Below are positions 36,013 through 45,686 of a DNA stretch of 64,000 nucleotides, in pieces. Numbering within the stretch: position 1 is the first letter of the stretch; every line of letters begins with the position of its first letter. Source of the DNA: Acidobacteriaceae bacterium (GTDB lineage: Bacteria; Acidobacteriota; Terriglobia; Terriglobales; Acidobacteriaceae); assembly GCA_027449965.1 (NCBI GenBank), contig DAIDKP010000005.1, positions 1 through 64,000 of the forward strand, read 5' to 3'. Made by a program: the position numbers and the translations under genes. Below the pieces are notes generated by a model. The model made no database searches, was not told the DNA's origin, and saw nothing but the letters and a program-made list of their open reading frames with translations.

Positions 36013-39000
36013 CTAGAAAATAATGCGTCCGGCAAGTTGCAATTGTCGAGACGAGCCGACGTCGCCTACAGGGAAGCGTGTATTGACGATCTGGCCGAAG
36101 TTACCGGCCGTGATGGTGCCTTTGCCGATGGACATGGTGGACAGAGGCTGGCCGAAGTTAGGGTGATTCATGACGTTGAAGGCGTCAGCACGAATCTCGA
36201 AGACAGCGTTGCGATAGATAGTTGTGTCCTTCTGCAGGGAGAAGTCTACGTCCTCAAAGCCTGGTCCGCTGATAGAGTTGCGGGCCATGTCGCCGAAGTG
36301 CTGACCGTTGCTGGAGAAGATGCAGCCTGCGGTCGGCGTGTAGCAAAGTGACTGAGGCAGGTATTGGATAGCTCCGCTGGCAAGATGCTGATAGGTGGTT
36401 TGCACCTGCGCAAGCTGGTCCGGGCGCACAGTGCCGAAGGTTCCGTTGAGGGACGATGTGGTCTCAACAGAGAGTGGATTGCCCGTTTGCAACTGCGCGA
36501 TGACGGCGGTCTGCCAACCTTTGGTAAGGCGGTTGTGGCCAAAAGGCAGAGCGTAGACGCTGCTGAAGACCCAGCGATTGCGGACATCGAAGTCGGAGAG
36601 TCCGTAATTGTTGGCGGGGTTGTAGCTGTTCTGGAGGATGACGCCCTGCGAGCTGAGCGAGTTCAAGTCCATCGATTTGGACCAGGTGTACGAGGTGTTG
36701 AAATCGAGTCCGTTGGCAAAGCGTCGGGTGAGAGTGGCCCAGAGAGCGTTGTAGTGGGAGCTACCGATGCTGTCGTACTCGGTGATGTTACCCAAGCCCT
36801 TGGAGGGATCATAGGGACTTTGCGCTGAGAGCGCGGCGAAGGGACGTGCGCCGTTAATAGGCTGATTCTGGTTGAGCGCCAGACGAAGGTGAACGCCGTG
36901 AGAGCCGACGTAGGCGATCTGGGAGACGAGTCCCCAGGGCAGCTGCTGCTGAAGATTAAGGTTATAGGACTCGACATAGGCGTCGCTGAAGTTACGGGCG
37001 ACATTGGTGGGAGAGAGGGTGGGCAGCCCGCTGGCCGCAGAATAGGCGTTGGCGAAGGTGACGTAAGGGGTGGTCGCATTGGAGACGTAGAGTACAGGGG
37101 TGGCGAAGGGCGGATTGCTCGCGAGGCCACTGACGAGGTTGGCGACAGGTTCATCGTCCTGCATCGTGAAGCCTCCTCGGAGCACAGTCTGGCCAGCACC
37201 GGTCACATCCCAGATAAAGCCTGCGCGCGGGTTCCAGGTGTAGTTCTGGTTGTAGACACTGCTGAAGCCGGGCGTGCCGACGCGCTGGAGCTGAAGGGTG
37301 GAGGCATTGAAGCCGACGAAGCGGTTAGCTCCTTCCGTGGGCGTTCCATCCCAGTCAAAGCGCAGGCCGAACTGAAGCGAGAGCCGTGAGTTAACTCGAT
37401 AGACATCCTGAGCGTACGCACCCAGAGAGTTGACAAAGATGCGACTAACGACATCCTGTGGAGTGACAACGAACTCAATGGCCTGATCGGCGAGGAAGCT
37501 GTTGACCGTGCTGAAGACGAAGGTGCTGGTATCGCGGTTGAAATTATCGTTGATGAAACGACGGAACTCGCCGCCGAAATCGAAGGTGTTTTTACCTTTG
37601 AGCCAGCTTACGTTGTCGGAGAGGACGACGGTGGTGTCGAAACGACCCTGAGGCTCACCAGCAGGACCGCCGAAGTTGAGGCCGATGCTGCTGACAGCGA
37701 CTTGAGGCAGACCAATGCTGGACGAGACGCCGTTATCGATGCCATAGCTGACAGGGTTGGCGACGAAGTTGGGCGCAAAGCTGATGGCAATACGGTTGAA
37801 TCCGAGGCGCGCTTCGTTGACGACGCTGGAGTTGAACTCGTGCGTTTCAACGAGGGTGCCGATCTGGCGATGCGCGGTGCGGTGGTCGCCAAAGTTAGGG
37901 ATGGTTTCGCCCGGAAGCGTCGGCTCGTTACGCTTGTCCTGCTGCCATGCGTAGTAGGCGTGGAGCTGATCGGTTGATGTGAGGTTGTGGAGCAGGTCGC
38001 CAGTATATTGTTCGACGGTGACTGGCGAGCTGGCAGAACCGAGAAAGCGCGTACCGGTAGGGTCATTGGCCTGGGGGATCAGAGCAAGGAGCTTGGTGAC
38101 AATGGGATCGGTGACGCTAGCGCGCTCAGCGTTAGTCGGTACTCCGCTGTTGATGGTGAGTCCCTGGCTCTGGAGCAGGCCTTCATAGCTTACGAAGAAG
38201 AACGTGCGGTTCATGCCGTTATAAAAATGAGGGATGACAACCGGTCCTCCAAGATCAGCGCCTGGATTGTTGCGCTTGAAGGTGGACATGGGCACCGGAT
38301 GCGGGTTGAAGTAATTGCGCGCATCCACATCGTTGTTACGGATATAGTCGAATGCCTCGCCGTGGAGTGCATTGGTGCCGGAGCGCGTGGCGACATTGAC
38401 GACGGCACCGGAGTTGCGGCCATACTCCGCGCTGAGGCTGGAGTTATCGACCTTGAACTCACTGACGGTGGCGATCGACGGCTGGAAGGTGATCTGGTTC
38501 TGAGACATGTCGTTGAGGTTGATGCCGTTGATCATGAAGTTGACGGTATCTTCGCGATTGCCGGCCGTATCAAACGAGGCTGCGCCCAACCCCTGAAGCG
38601 GAGCGGTGAGGAAGCCGCTTTGCGGAGCGGTGACGGAGCCGGGGATAAGCAGACCCATGTCGAGAAAGTGACGCCCATTGAGGGGAATCTGCTGAACGGT
38701 GCGCTCGCCGATAACCTGGCCTACGGTCATGTCGGAGACGTTCATCTGCTGCGCGGCGGCGGTGACCTGAACGGTCTCCGACGATGCGGCAACGCCCAAC
38801 TTGACATCAATGCGCTCGGTGGAGTCCACAGCGAGCACGATCCCGTCGAGGGTGGTGGGCGTCATGCCGGAAGCGCTGACCACCAGGCGATAGGTGCCAG
38901 GCTGCAGAGCAGGCAAAGAGTAGGTGCCTACACTGTCCGAGATGGCGGTGCGGCTGGCTCCGGTGGCGGTTGCCGTAGCTACCACCTGAGCGCCAGCGAC

Positions 39001-39132
39001 TGCGGCTCCAGTGGCGTCGGTGACTGTGCCCTGCAAGGTGCCCGTAGACTGAGCTGAGGCGTGCAAGCTGAACGCCAAAGTCATCAGGATGGCAGCCAGA
39101 GCCATTCCCGCTCGCTTGATTGAATTGTGCAT
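36013..39132 (-). CDS. Oar-like TonB-dependent receptor with carboxypeptidase-regulatory domain
   Basis: About 1039 residues. Of two close ATGs, the second (39132) stands six bases after GGAGG and is preferred over 39138. After the signal peptide (ALAAILMTLAFSLHASA) comes a CarboxypepD_reg domain (LQGTVTDATGAAVAGAQVVA, GTYSLPALQPGTYRLVVSA), a plug (QIPLNGRHFLDMGLLIPGS) and a large barrel ending in RQLQLAGRIIF. It has the same architecture as the receptor just downstream, but the sequences differ enough that they are not a recent duplication. It is divergent from a GH5 gene, which suggests a shared sugar-degradation role. Confidence 0.92.
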   Translation of the reverse strand: MHNSIKRAGMALAAILMTLAFSLHASAQSTGTLQGTVTDATGAAVAGAQVVATATATGASRTAISDSVGTYSLPALQPGTYRLVVSASGMTPTTLDGIVLAVDSTERIDVKLGVAASSETVQVTAAAQQMNVSDMTVGQVIGERTVQQIPLNGRHFLDMGLLIPGSVTAPQSGFLTAPLQGLGAASFDTAGNREDTVNFMINGINLNDMSQNQITFQPSIATVSEFKVDNSSLSAEYGRNSGAVVNVATRSGTNALHGEAFDYIRNNDVDARNYFNPHPVPMSTFKRNNPGADLGGPVVIPHFYNGMNRTFFFVSYEGLLQSQGLTINSGVPTNAERASVTDPIVTKLLALIPQANDPTGTRFLGSASSPVTVEQYTGDLLHNLTSTDQLHAYYAWQQDKRNEPTLPGETIPNFGDHRTAHRQIGTLVETHEFNSSVVNEARLGFNRIAISFAPNFVANPVSYGIDNGVSSSIGLPQVAVSSIGLNFGGPAGEPQGRFDTTVVLSDNVSWLKGKNTFDFGGEFRRFINDNFNRDTSTFVFSTVNSFLADQAIEFVVTPQDVVSRIFVNSLGAYAQDVYRVNSRLSLQFGLRFDWDGTPTEGANRFVGFNASTLQLQRVGTPGFSSVYNQNYTWNPRAGFIWDVTGAGQTVLRGGFTMQDDEPVANLVSGLASNPPFATPVLYVSNATTPYVTFANAYSAASGLPTLSPTNVARNFSDAYVESYNLNLQQQLPWGLVSQIAYVGSHGVHLRLALNQNQPINGARPFAALSAQSPYDPSKGLGNITEYDSIGSSHYNALWATLTRRFANGLDFNTSYTWSKSMDLNSLSSQGVILQNSYNPANNYGLSDFDVRNRWVFSSVYALPFGHNRLTKGWQTAVIAQLQTGNPLSVETTSSLNGTFGTVRPDQLAQVQTTYQHLASGAIQYLPQSLCYTPTAGCIFSSNGQHFGDMARNSISGPGFEDVDFSLQKDTTIYRNAVFEIRADAFNVMNHPNFGQPLSTMSIGKGTITAGNFGQIVNTRFPVGDVGSSRQLQLAGRIIF

Positions 39133-39538
39133 TTTCATCCTCCGGAAGCAGCAGGAAGCGCTGCGATTGAAGCCTTTTTTGTGTTGAATGGTGGTTTGGA
39201 AAAGACTGTCGTTGCGTGAGCCAGTAGGTGCGAGGTTAAATGCCGTCTGATCCGACGTCTAGCGGCCGATTAAGGATGCGATCTCAATAGCTGCACTGAA
39301 GACACGATGCGAAAGTATGGGAAGATGCCCTTCGTAACTTTCAAATGACACTTATGTCACATTCTGGAACTGTCGTTAAGTAACTGTAACGTAACGTTTA
39401 TGCTGCTGCAACAGAAAAATAGATGTACTTCGCAACTTGTTTGCGTGTGATCGCGATGGAGCATGAAGGAAAGCCAGAAGTCGCCGAGGCAGGATGGACT
39501 GCGGTACATTAATAGGTCGCGAAGATAAGGAGCAATGG
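39133..39538. promoter_or_regulatory. Divergent control region between the Oar-like receptor and GH5 genes
   Basis: No gene. It contains a palindrome TGACA-CTTA-TGTCA at 39346-39359 and, beside it, three copies of GTAAC at 39380, 39386 and 39391. Either could be an operator serving one or both genes. I did not find a certain promoter. Confidence 0.4.
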
Positions 39539-40765
39539 ATGAAGATACGATGGCTGGCTGGGCTGATGACGGTGCTGATCGCAACAGTGCTGATGGTAAC
39601 CGTGGCGCAGGCGAAGACGACCGGATATGTCCATGCTGAAGGACGGAATCTGGTGGACCCGGCAGGGCACAGGCTGCTGTTGCGCGGGACGAATCTGGGC
39701 AACTGGCTGATCCAGGAAGGCTATATGTTTCACCTGGATGGCGGGCCGCAGTCGGCGCGGGAGATTGAGGCGCTGACGACGGAGCTGATGGGGCCGGTTG
39801 CCTCGGAGCAGTTCTGGAAGCAGTACCGGAAGAATTACGTGACGAAGGCGGATATTGACTTCATCGCGCACGAGGGATTCAACACGATCCGGATTCCGTT
39901 TCACTATCGGTTTTTCACGCCGGGCAACGAGGAGGGATTTGCGCTGCTCGATCCGGTGATTGCCTGGGCGAAGGCGGATCATCTCTACGTGGTGCTGGAT
40001 ATGCATGCCGCACCGTGCGGGCAGAATGGAGCGAATATCGACGACAGCTACGGGTATCCGTGGTTGTACGATCTGCCGGAATGCCAGCAACAGACAGACG
40101 CGATGTGGCGGTTGATTGCGGCGCATTACAAGGACAACGCGACGGTGCTGGGCTATGACCTGCTGAATGAGCCAATCCCGCATTATCCGCGCCTGCAGAA
40201 GTACAACGCGAAGCTGGAGCCGGTCTATCGCGGGATTGTGGCGGCGGTCAGGACGGTGGACCAGCATCATGTGGTGATTCTGGGCGGGGCGCAGTGGGAT
40301 ACGAATTTCACGGTCTTCAGCAAGCCCTTCGACGCGAACGTGATGTACACGTTTCACAAGTACTGGATGCCGCCCGTGCAGGCGCAGATCCAGGCGTATG
40401 TCGACTTCAGCGCGAAATATGATGTGCCGATCTGGATGAGCGAGTCGGGCGAGAACAAGGACGAGTGGGTGGAGCAGTTCCGCGAGCTGCTGGATAAAAA
40501 CCAGATCAGCTGGACCTTCTGGCCGTACAAGAAAATGGATGCAGCTTCGGCGCTGGTGAGCTTTGACCGGCCCGCGCACTGGGACGAGATTGTGGCCTTT
40601 GCCGGGCACAAGTTCACGATGGGCGACAGCGAAAAGGCGGTGGCGGCGCGACCGGCGCAGGCGGATATTGACGCGGCGTTCGCGGACCTGCTGGTGAAGG
40701 TCCAGTTTGCCAACGCGCATCCGAATGCGGGGTATCTGAAGGCGCTGGGCGCGACGGCACCGTAA
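39539..40765 (+). CDS. Secreted GH5-family glycoside hydrolase (cellulase/glucanase)
   Basis: A 408-residue enzyme. Start at ATG 39539 with AAGGAG six bases upstream. The signal peptide covers residues 1-25 (TVLIATVLMVTVAQA). GH5 features: GTNLGNWLIQEGY, FNTIRIPFHYRF, HAAPCGQNG, acid/base E211 in LLNEP, and nucleophile E302 in WMSESGEN. The pattern fits the exo-beta-glucanase/endoglucanase branches; the substrate is probably a beta-glucan or related polymer. Divergent from an Oar-like receptor and followed by pncB. Confidence 0.92.
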   Translation: MKIRWLAGLMTVLIATVLMVTVAQAKTTGYVHAEGRNLVDPAGHRLLLRGTNLGNWLIQEGYMFHLDGGPQSAREIEALTTELMGPVASEQFWKQYRKNYVTKADIDFIAHEGFNTIRIPFHYRFFTPGNEEGFALLDPVIAWAKADHLYVVLDMHAAPCGQNGANIDDSYGYPWLYDLPECQQQTDAMWRLIAAHYKDNATVLGYDLLNEPIPHYPRLQKYNAKLEPVYRGIVAAVRTVDQHHVVILGGAQWDTNFTVFSKPFDANVMYTFHKYWMPPVQAQIQAYVDFSAKYDVPIWMSESGENKDEWVEQFRELLDKNQISWTFWPYKKMDAASALVSFDRPAHWDEIVAFAGHKFTMGDSEKAVAARPAQADIDAAFADLLVKVQFANAHPNAGYLKALGATAP

Positions 40766-40792
40766 ATGTCCTTGCCGCGACTGCGGCGCAAT

Positions 40793-40822
40793 GTCTGCGC
40801 AGCGAGGCATCGTTGCGCAGAC
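40793..40822 (+). other. Stem-loop before pncB
   Basis: GTCTGCGCA (40793-40801) and TGCGCAGAC (40814-40822), a perfect 9-bp stem with a 12-base loop. No T-tail. It lies between GH5 and pncB, 31 bases before the pncB start, and could be a terminator-like or regulatory hairpin. Confidence 0.5.
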
Positions 40823-40852
40823 TCGTTAGACTGAAGGCATGAAGGTGCCGGA

Positions 40853-42250
40853 ATGATTGTGAATCTTGCCGAGCGCGCGCACAACCACAACTGGCGCGTG
40901 GACCCGATTGTGCGTTCGCTGCTGGACACGGATTTTTACAAGCTGCTGATGCTGCAATTCATCTGGAAGCATTTTCCGGATGTGGAGGCGCGGTTCACGA
41001 TCACCAATCGCACGAGTGGGGTGAATCTGGCCGAGCGAATTGCGGAGAGCGACCTGCGGATGCAGCTTGAGTATGTGCGCGGACTGCGGTTTCGCCGCTC
41101 GGAGCTGATCTGGCTGGCGGGCAATACCTTCTATGGAACGCGCGGAATCTTCGAGCCGAATTTTCTGGAGTGGCTGGACGGGAAATTCCGGCTGCCGGAG
41201 TATTCCGTGCGCTATGAGGACGGGCTGCTGCATCTGGATTTTCGCGGGCCGTGGATGCAGGTGACGCTGTGGGAGGTGTATGCGCTGGCGATCTTGAGCG
41301 AGCTGAAGACGCGCGCGGCGCTGGCGGAGCTGAGCGAGTTTGAGCTGGACATTCTGTATGCGCGGGCGAAGGCGCGGCTGTGGGGCAAGATTGAGCGGCT
41401 GCGTGGCGTGCCGGGCCTGCGCGTAGCGGATTTTGGCACGCGGCGCAGGCACAGCTTTCTGTGGCAGGAGTATGTGGTGAAGGCGATGCGGGATTCGCTG
41501 GGCGCGTCGTTTACGGGCACCTCGAATACGTATCTGGCGTACAAGCACGATCTGGAGGCGATCGGGACGAACGCGCACGAGCTGCCGATGGCGATGGCGG
41601 CGATGGCAGAGACCGACGAGCAGCTTCGCGCCTCGCAGTATCACCTGCTCGACCTGTGGCAGAACACGTATCAGCGCGAGCTGCGGGTGATGTTGCCAGA
41701 TACGTTTGGGACGACGCAGTTTCTGCGCGATGCGCCGGAGTGGGTGGCAGACTGGACGGGGCAGCGCGTGGATAGCAAGGATCCCTTCAGGGCGGGCGAG
41801 GAATATATTGCGTGGCTGGTGGGGCGCGGACGCGATCCGCGCAGGAAGCTGATGATTGCTTCCGATGGGCTGGATGTGGATGCGATTCTGGGGCTGCATG
41901 CGCAGTTTTCCGGCGTGATTCAGGCGGGGTTTGCGGCGCGGGATTTCGAGCGGGCGGAGGATTTTCTGGATGGGCAGAAATGGAAGCCGGAGCGGAGGAT
42001 TCGATTCAGCGCGGGGTGGGGGACGCTGCTGACGAATGACTTTCGCGACTGCGATCCGCGCGGCGCAACGGGCGCGGAGTCGGCGTTTGATCCGATCAGC
42101 CTGGTGTGCAAGCTGGCCGAGGCGAATGGCAGGCCGACGGTGAAGCTGTCGGACAACTACGCCAAGGCCGCAGGCGCGCCGGAGGATATTGCGCGGTATC
42201 GCAGAGTCTTTGGCAGCGACGGGATGGCGAATCTGCCGACGGTGGTGTGA
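40853..42250 (+). CDS. pncB: Nicotinate phosphoribosyltransferase
   Basis: A 465-residue enzyme of NAD salvage that joins nicotinate to PRPP. DTDFYKLLMLQF at the start, FGTRRRHSFLWQEY, the SNTYLAYKH segment, and the phosphohistidine region GTNAHELPMA are all family signatures, together with SDGLDVDAI. Start at ATG 40853 with AAGGTG five bases upstream. A tiny frame ATG-AAG-GTG-CCG-GAA-TGA (40839-40856) overlaps the start by ATGA. Transcribed alone; GC-rich codon use like its neighbours. Confidence 0.93.
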   Translation: MIVNLAERAHNHNWRVDPIVRSLLDTDFYKLLMLQFIWKHFPDVEARFTITNRTSGVNLAERIAESDLRMQLEYVRGLRFRRSELIWLAGNTFYGTRGIFEPNFLEWLDGKFRLPEYSVRYEDGLLHLDFRGPWMQVTLWEVYALAILSELKTRAALAELSEFELDILYARAKARLWGKIERLRGVPGLRVADFGTRRRHSFLWQEYVVKAMRDSLGASFTGTSNTYLAYKHDLEAIGTNAHELPMAMAAMAETDEQLRASQYHLLDLWQNTYQRELRVMLPDTFGTTQFLRDAPEWVADWTGQRVDSKDPFRAGEEYIAWLVGRGRDPRRKLMIASDGLDVDAILGLHAQFSGVIQAGFAARDFERAEDFLDGQKWKPERRIRFSAGWGTLLTNDFRDCDPRGATGAESAFDPISLVCKLAEANGRPTVKLSDNYAKAAGAPEDIARYRRVFGSDGMANLPTVV

Positions 42251-42317
42251 GCGCGAGCGTCCGGAATCGCGTGCGCGTGACCGCAGACTCGGCGCGTCGC
42301 AGCAAACGCAACACGTG

Positions 42318-44228
42318 TCACCACTGGACGCCGGGGTAGAGGCTTGGCTCACGAAGAACACGGTACTGCGCGGCGCTTGGCGTGGTGGCGTTCCAAAGTA
42401 TCTGGCTTGCGGTAGGGTTCAGTTCCTGGATGGTTGCTCCGCCGACCTTGGCGCAGAAATCGACCTGCATGTCGCCGTTCGACAGGAGCTGCGCGTCGCC
42501 GCCGAAGTAGCTGTAAAAGGTCGGGCCGGGGTTGTAATGCGTCCGCAGCGTGGCGGTCATGTTGGATTCGTTCAGCTCCAGAACAGACAGCGTGGAGTAG
42601 CACTGCGGACTGGGCGGGTTGTTGGGCGTGCAGAAGACCGAGCCGGTGGGGAACTGGCGATCAATGCCATTGTCCATGAGGCCGATCTCGAAGTCGCCGG
42701 TGGTGTTGGGCGTGAAGTAGTTCATGCCGTGCTGGCCGTAGAACCAGTCGGTGGGATCGACGCCGTTTTCGAGCTTGAAGTCGCCGCCTTCGCCGAGATG
42801 CCAGAGGATGTCGCCGGAGCCGGTGCCGTCGAGGAAGTCGATTTTGATGATCCAGTTCTGGTGGCGGATGGAGAGCAGCAGATTGTGGTCGTCGGCCGAG
42901 TAGAGCATGGCGTTCGAGTGGGTCCAGTCGGGAAAGTTCATCGGGCGGCGGTTGATGTCGAGATGGTCGAAGGTGTTCCAGACCCAGTCAGGATTGAGGT
43001 TCTGATCGACGTCAACGATGGCGTCGCCGATGACGTTGACCGGGCCGGAGTAACCACTGAGCGAGGGGAAGGTTTTGATCTCCGAGGCAAGCAGCACCCA
43101 GTGTCCGTTGGGCAGGGCGAGCACGTCGTGGTGGAAGCTGCCGAGCTGGTAGAGATTGCCGCTGGCGTCGCGAAGATTGGAGGCGGCCAGCTTCTGGTTG
43201 AGCTGGGCCATGGTGATGTTCTTCACGATGTTGCCGGCGAGGTCAACCTCACGCACCTCGTCGAGGGTTCCGTTGGGGATGTTGGCGGTGACGGAGGATA
43301 GATAGGAGACGATGGTGAGGAAATCGCCGTTGGGCAGGGGATGGATGCCCTGCAGAAGATCGAGGCCGGAGCCGCCGGTGAAGCTGTAGGTCCAGATGAC
43401 GTTGCCGTTGATATCGGTGGCGAAGGCGTCGGTCTGGTTGTAGGGCAGGATGGTGTTCCAGAGCTGGATGCCGGGCGCAGGCGTGCCGCTGATGGGCTGG
43501 AGCTGTATGGAGGCCATCGGCGACGGGAGCGAGCCGGTCGTGCAGACGTGATCGATGTCGGTGAAGGTGGCGCCGTTGTTGAGCTGGACCTGAGCCTGCA
43601 TGTGGTAGGTGGTGTTGGCGAGCATGCCGGCGACGTAGACCATGGCTGTGCCGCCGTTGGCGCTGGTGGTAGGCACGGCCCAGGTGGATTTGCCGTAACT
43701 GGTCGTGGGTCCGAAGTTGACGGTGATGGAGCCGGGCGCGGGCAGATAGAGGCCGTATTGCGCGACCTGGGGATTGCCGGTGACGTTAGGGCAGTTCACG
43801 GCTGCGGGCTGGATGAGCGCGACGGCGGAGGTGGCGTAGTTCTGCGCGCCGGACCCGGCAAGCGCCGCAGTTACAGTAACGTTGCCGCTGATGGTAAGCG
43901 AGGCAGGCGCGGTGTAAAGTCCACTGGAACTGACGGTGCCATCGGTGGCATTGCCCCCCTGAATGCCATTGACATACCAGAGGAAGCTACCCGGGGTGGT
44001 GGTGGCAGCTTTGAACTGGAAGCTCTGGCCGGGAGCGACGGCGATGTACTGCGGGGTCATGCTGACGGATCCTTTTTGTCCCGCATTGGGCGGCGTGCTA
44101 CTGGGCGGATTGGTCGGCAGAATCGCTTGGGTAGCGGAGTTGCCACAGCCAACAAGCACAAGCAAAATGAGTGCGCTAGCAGTGATAGCAGCAGATCTCT
44201 GGAACGTTTGGCGAGAGGTTGAAGTCAT
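42318..44228 (-). CDS. Arylsulfotransferase (ASST) family lipoprotein
   Basis: A 636-residue exported lipoprotein: signal sequence with lipobox LVLVGCGN (Cys near residue 28). An Ig-like domain (about 55-130, VSMTPQYIAVAPGQSFQFKA) precedes the ASST propeller. The propeller contains several conserved histidines: FHHDVLALPNGH, DWTHSNAML, SIRHQNWIIK and GQHGMNYF. PAPS-independent ASST enzymes move sulfate between phenolic compounds in the periplasm. One of these His residues should be the sulfo-transfer nucleophile. The related desulfurylation role and substrate cannot be told. The gene converges on pncB. Confidence 0.85.
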   Translation of the reverse strand: MTSTSRQTFQRSAAITASALILLVLVGCGNSATQAILPTNPPSSTPPNAGQKGSVSMTPQYIAVAPGQSFQFKAATTTPGSFLWYVNGIQGGNATDGTVSSSGLYTAPASLTISGNVTVTAALAGSGAQNYATSAVALIQPAAVNCPNVTGNPQVAQYGLYLPAPGSITVNFGPTTSYGKSTWAVPTTSANGGTAMVYVAGMLANTTYHMQAQVQLNNGATFTDIDHVCTTGSLPSPMASIQLQPISGTPAPGIQLWNTILPYNQTDAFATDINGNVIWTYSFTGGSGLDLLQGIHPLPNGDFLTIVSYLSSVTANIPNGTLDEVREVDLAGNIVKNITMAQLNQKLAASNLRDASGNLYQLGSFHHDVLALPNGHWVLLASEIKTFPSLSGYSGPVNVIGDAIVDVDQNLNPDWVWNTFDHLDINRRPMNFPDWTHSNAMLYSADDHNLLLSIRHQNWIIKIDFLDGTGSGDILWHLGEGGDFKLENGVDPTDWFYGQHGMNYFTPNTTGDFEIGLMDNGIDRQFPTGSVFCTPNNPPSPQCYSTLSVLELNESNMTATLRTHYNPGPTFYSYFGGDAQLLSNGDMQVDFCAKVGGATIQELNPTASQILWNATTPSAAQYRVLREPSLYPGVQW

Positions 44229-44399
44229 TCTGGTTCACCCACAACAATGGTCAGATGCAAAGATAAGACTCTCACGGCGTCTCTGCAGTTATCCGGAGAG
44301 AGTCGTCGGCACATCGAAAGGCGAGCGCGTGTTCAGGATATAGACAAGCGCTGCTCCATTCTTTGAATGCAAGAACCCGATTAGTTGCCGGAAGTTGCG

Positions 44400-45686
44400 T
44401 CAGCGCATGAAGAGATCGAGGGGGATGGAGTCAGCGATGGCCTTGTAACCGGCGGGCGAGGGATGGAGATGGTCGCCGGAATCGAAGGTGGGGATCATGC
44501 GGTCGGGATGAGCCGGATCGCGGACGGCTCGGTCAAAGTCCAGGACGGCATCGAAGTGGCCAGGGGTGCGAATCCAGGCATTGAGAGCTGTGCGGTCGGC
44601 TTCGCTGGCAGCATCAGGGTGATAGTAGTCCGAACCGACATAGGGTGTCAGCGTAGCGCCGTAGACGATGAGTCCGGCGGCATGAGCGCGCAGAATGAGC
44701 TGCTGGTAGGCGGCGATGAGACGCTCGACGAGGTCTGCGTGCTGCTCAGCCGTTGCGCCGGGCATCCTGCTGAGCGCGCCGAGGTCGTTGATGGCCTCCA
44801 GAACGAGCAGATATTTTGTGCCGGGGCGAGCGAGAACATCCCGGTCGAAACGAGCAAGCGCGTTCGGGCCAAGACCGTCGGTGAGGAGATGATTACCTCC
44901 GATGCCGACGTTGACGACGCCCAGAGAACGCGTGACGGGGTTGGCCTGAAGCCGAGCGGCAAGATCATCGGGCCAGCGGTCGTTGCCGTTGGTGGTAGCG
45001 GCGTGGCCGTCGGTGATGGAGTCTCCGAAGGCGATGATGGATGCTGGCGCAATGGATGCTGTCTGTGCGGACGCGGCGACATCGACGCCAGCCAGGAAGT
45101 ACCAGTGCTCGACGGTGTGCGCGTGAGGCATCTCCGGTGCGGAGGTGGGGACAAGATGCGCAATGTAGGTGGTGGCGCGAGAGCCGGGATGACCCGTCTG
45201 CTGGATGGGAGCGTCGGGAATGGAAATGGTGATAGCGAGCGTGGAAAGCGGCGTGGCGGCCATATCGACTGGGTCGGAGATGTATTCGGCGCCGGCCGGG
45301 ATCATGACGGAATCCTGGCCGGCGAAGAGTACAGCATGGTCGGTAGCGGGGTAAATGGCAGACGTTGCGGACGAGATGGCGCGCGCGACATGAACAGAGT
45401 CGATGCGCAAGGGTGCGACTCCGAAGGCATTGGAGACGCGGATGCGCACGGACGACCCACCGACGGAGAGATGGACAAGCTGGCGGATGACGGCGTGGTC
45501 GAGGTCATCCGGAGTGAGCGCGTTCTGCGGCTCGGGAATCTGTTGCGCCGCTCCCCAGGAAGCGACCCAGCGAGCGGAAGTGGCCGAAGGCGCGGCAGCC
45601 CGCGCAAAGAAGCCAACGAAGAGCAAGGCGGAAAAGAAAGAAAAAAACATGTACGGGCGAAACTTGTTCCAGGTCGAATTCGTCAT
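44400..45686 (-). CDS. Secreted SGNH/GDSL esterase
   Basis: A 428-residue exported hydrolase; start at 45686 (MTNSTWNKF) chosen because a signal peptide follows at once (FFSFFSALLFVGFFARAAA). An N-terminal beta-domain of about 150 residues (RWVASWGAAQQIPEPQNALT) precedes the SGNH domain, which holds block I FGDSITDGH (nucleophile Ser), block II NVGIGGNHLL, block III LEAINDLG and block V SGDHLHPS (Asp, His). Such enzymes deacetylate polysaccharides or hydrolyse other esters. It is divergent from the CE15-like gene with only 71 bases between. Confidence 0.88.
   Translation of the reverse strand: MTNSTWNKFRPYMFFSFFSALLFVGFFARAAAPSATSARWVASWGAAQQIPEPQNALTPDDLDHAVIRQLVHLSVGGSSVRIRVSNAFGVAPLRIDSVHVARAISSATSAIYPATDHAVLFAGQDSVMIPAGAEYISDPVDMAATPLSTLAITISIPDAPIQQTGHPGSRATTYIAHLVPTSAPEMPHAHTVEHWYFLAGVDVAASAQTASIAPASIIAFGDSITDGHAATTNGNDRWPDDLAARLQANPVTRSLGVVNVGIGGNHLLTDGLGPNALARFDRDVLARPGTKYLLVLEAINDLGALSRMPGATAEQHADLVERLIAAYQQLILRAHAAGLIVYGATLTPYVGSDYYHPDAASEADRTALNAWIRTPGHFDAVLDFDRAVRDPAHPDRMIPTFDSGDHLHPSPAGYKAIADSIPLDLFMR

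Noticed and set aside
39509-40810. 433-codon minus-strand frame opposite the GH5 gene
   Set aside because: Arg/His/Gln-rich shadow without features; GH5 carries catalytic Glu motifs and a signal peptide.
40826-42361. 511-codon minus-strand frame opposite pncB
   Set aside because: Basic, low-complexity antisense translation; pncB on the plus strand has all family motifs and a ribosome site.
44229-44399. Possible gene or RNA between the ASST and SGNH genes
   Set aside because: No frame, hairpin with T-tail or promoter good enough to report.
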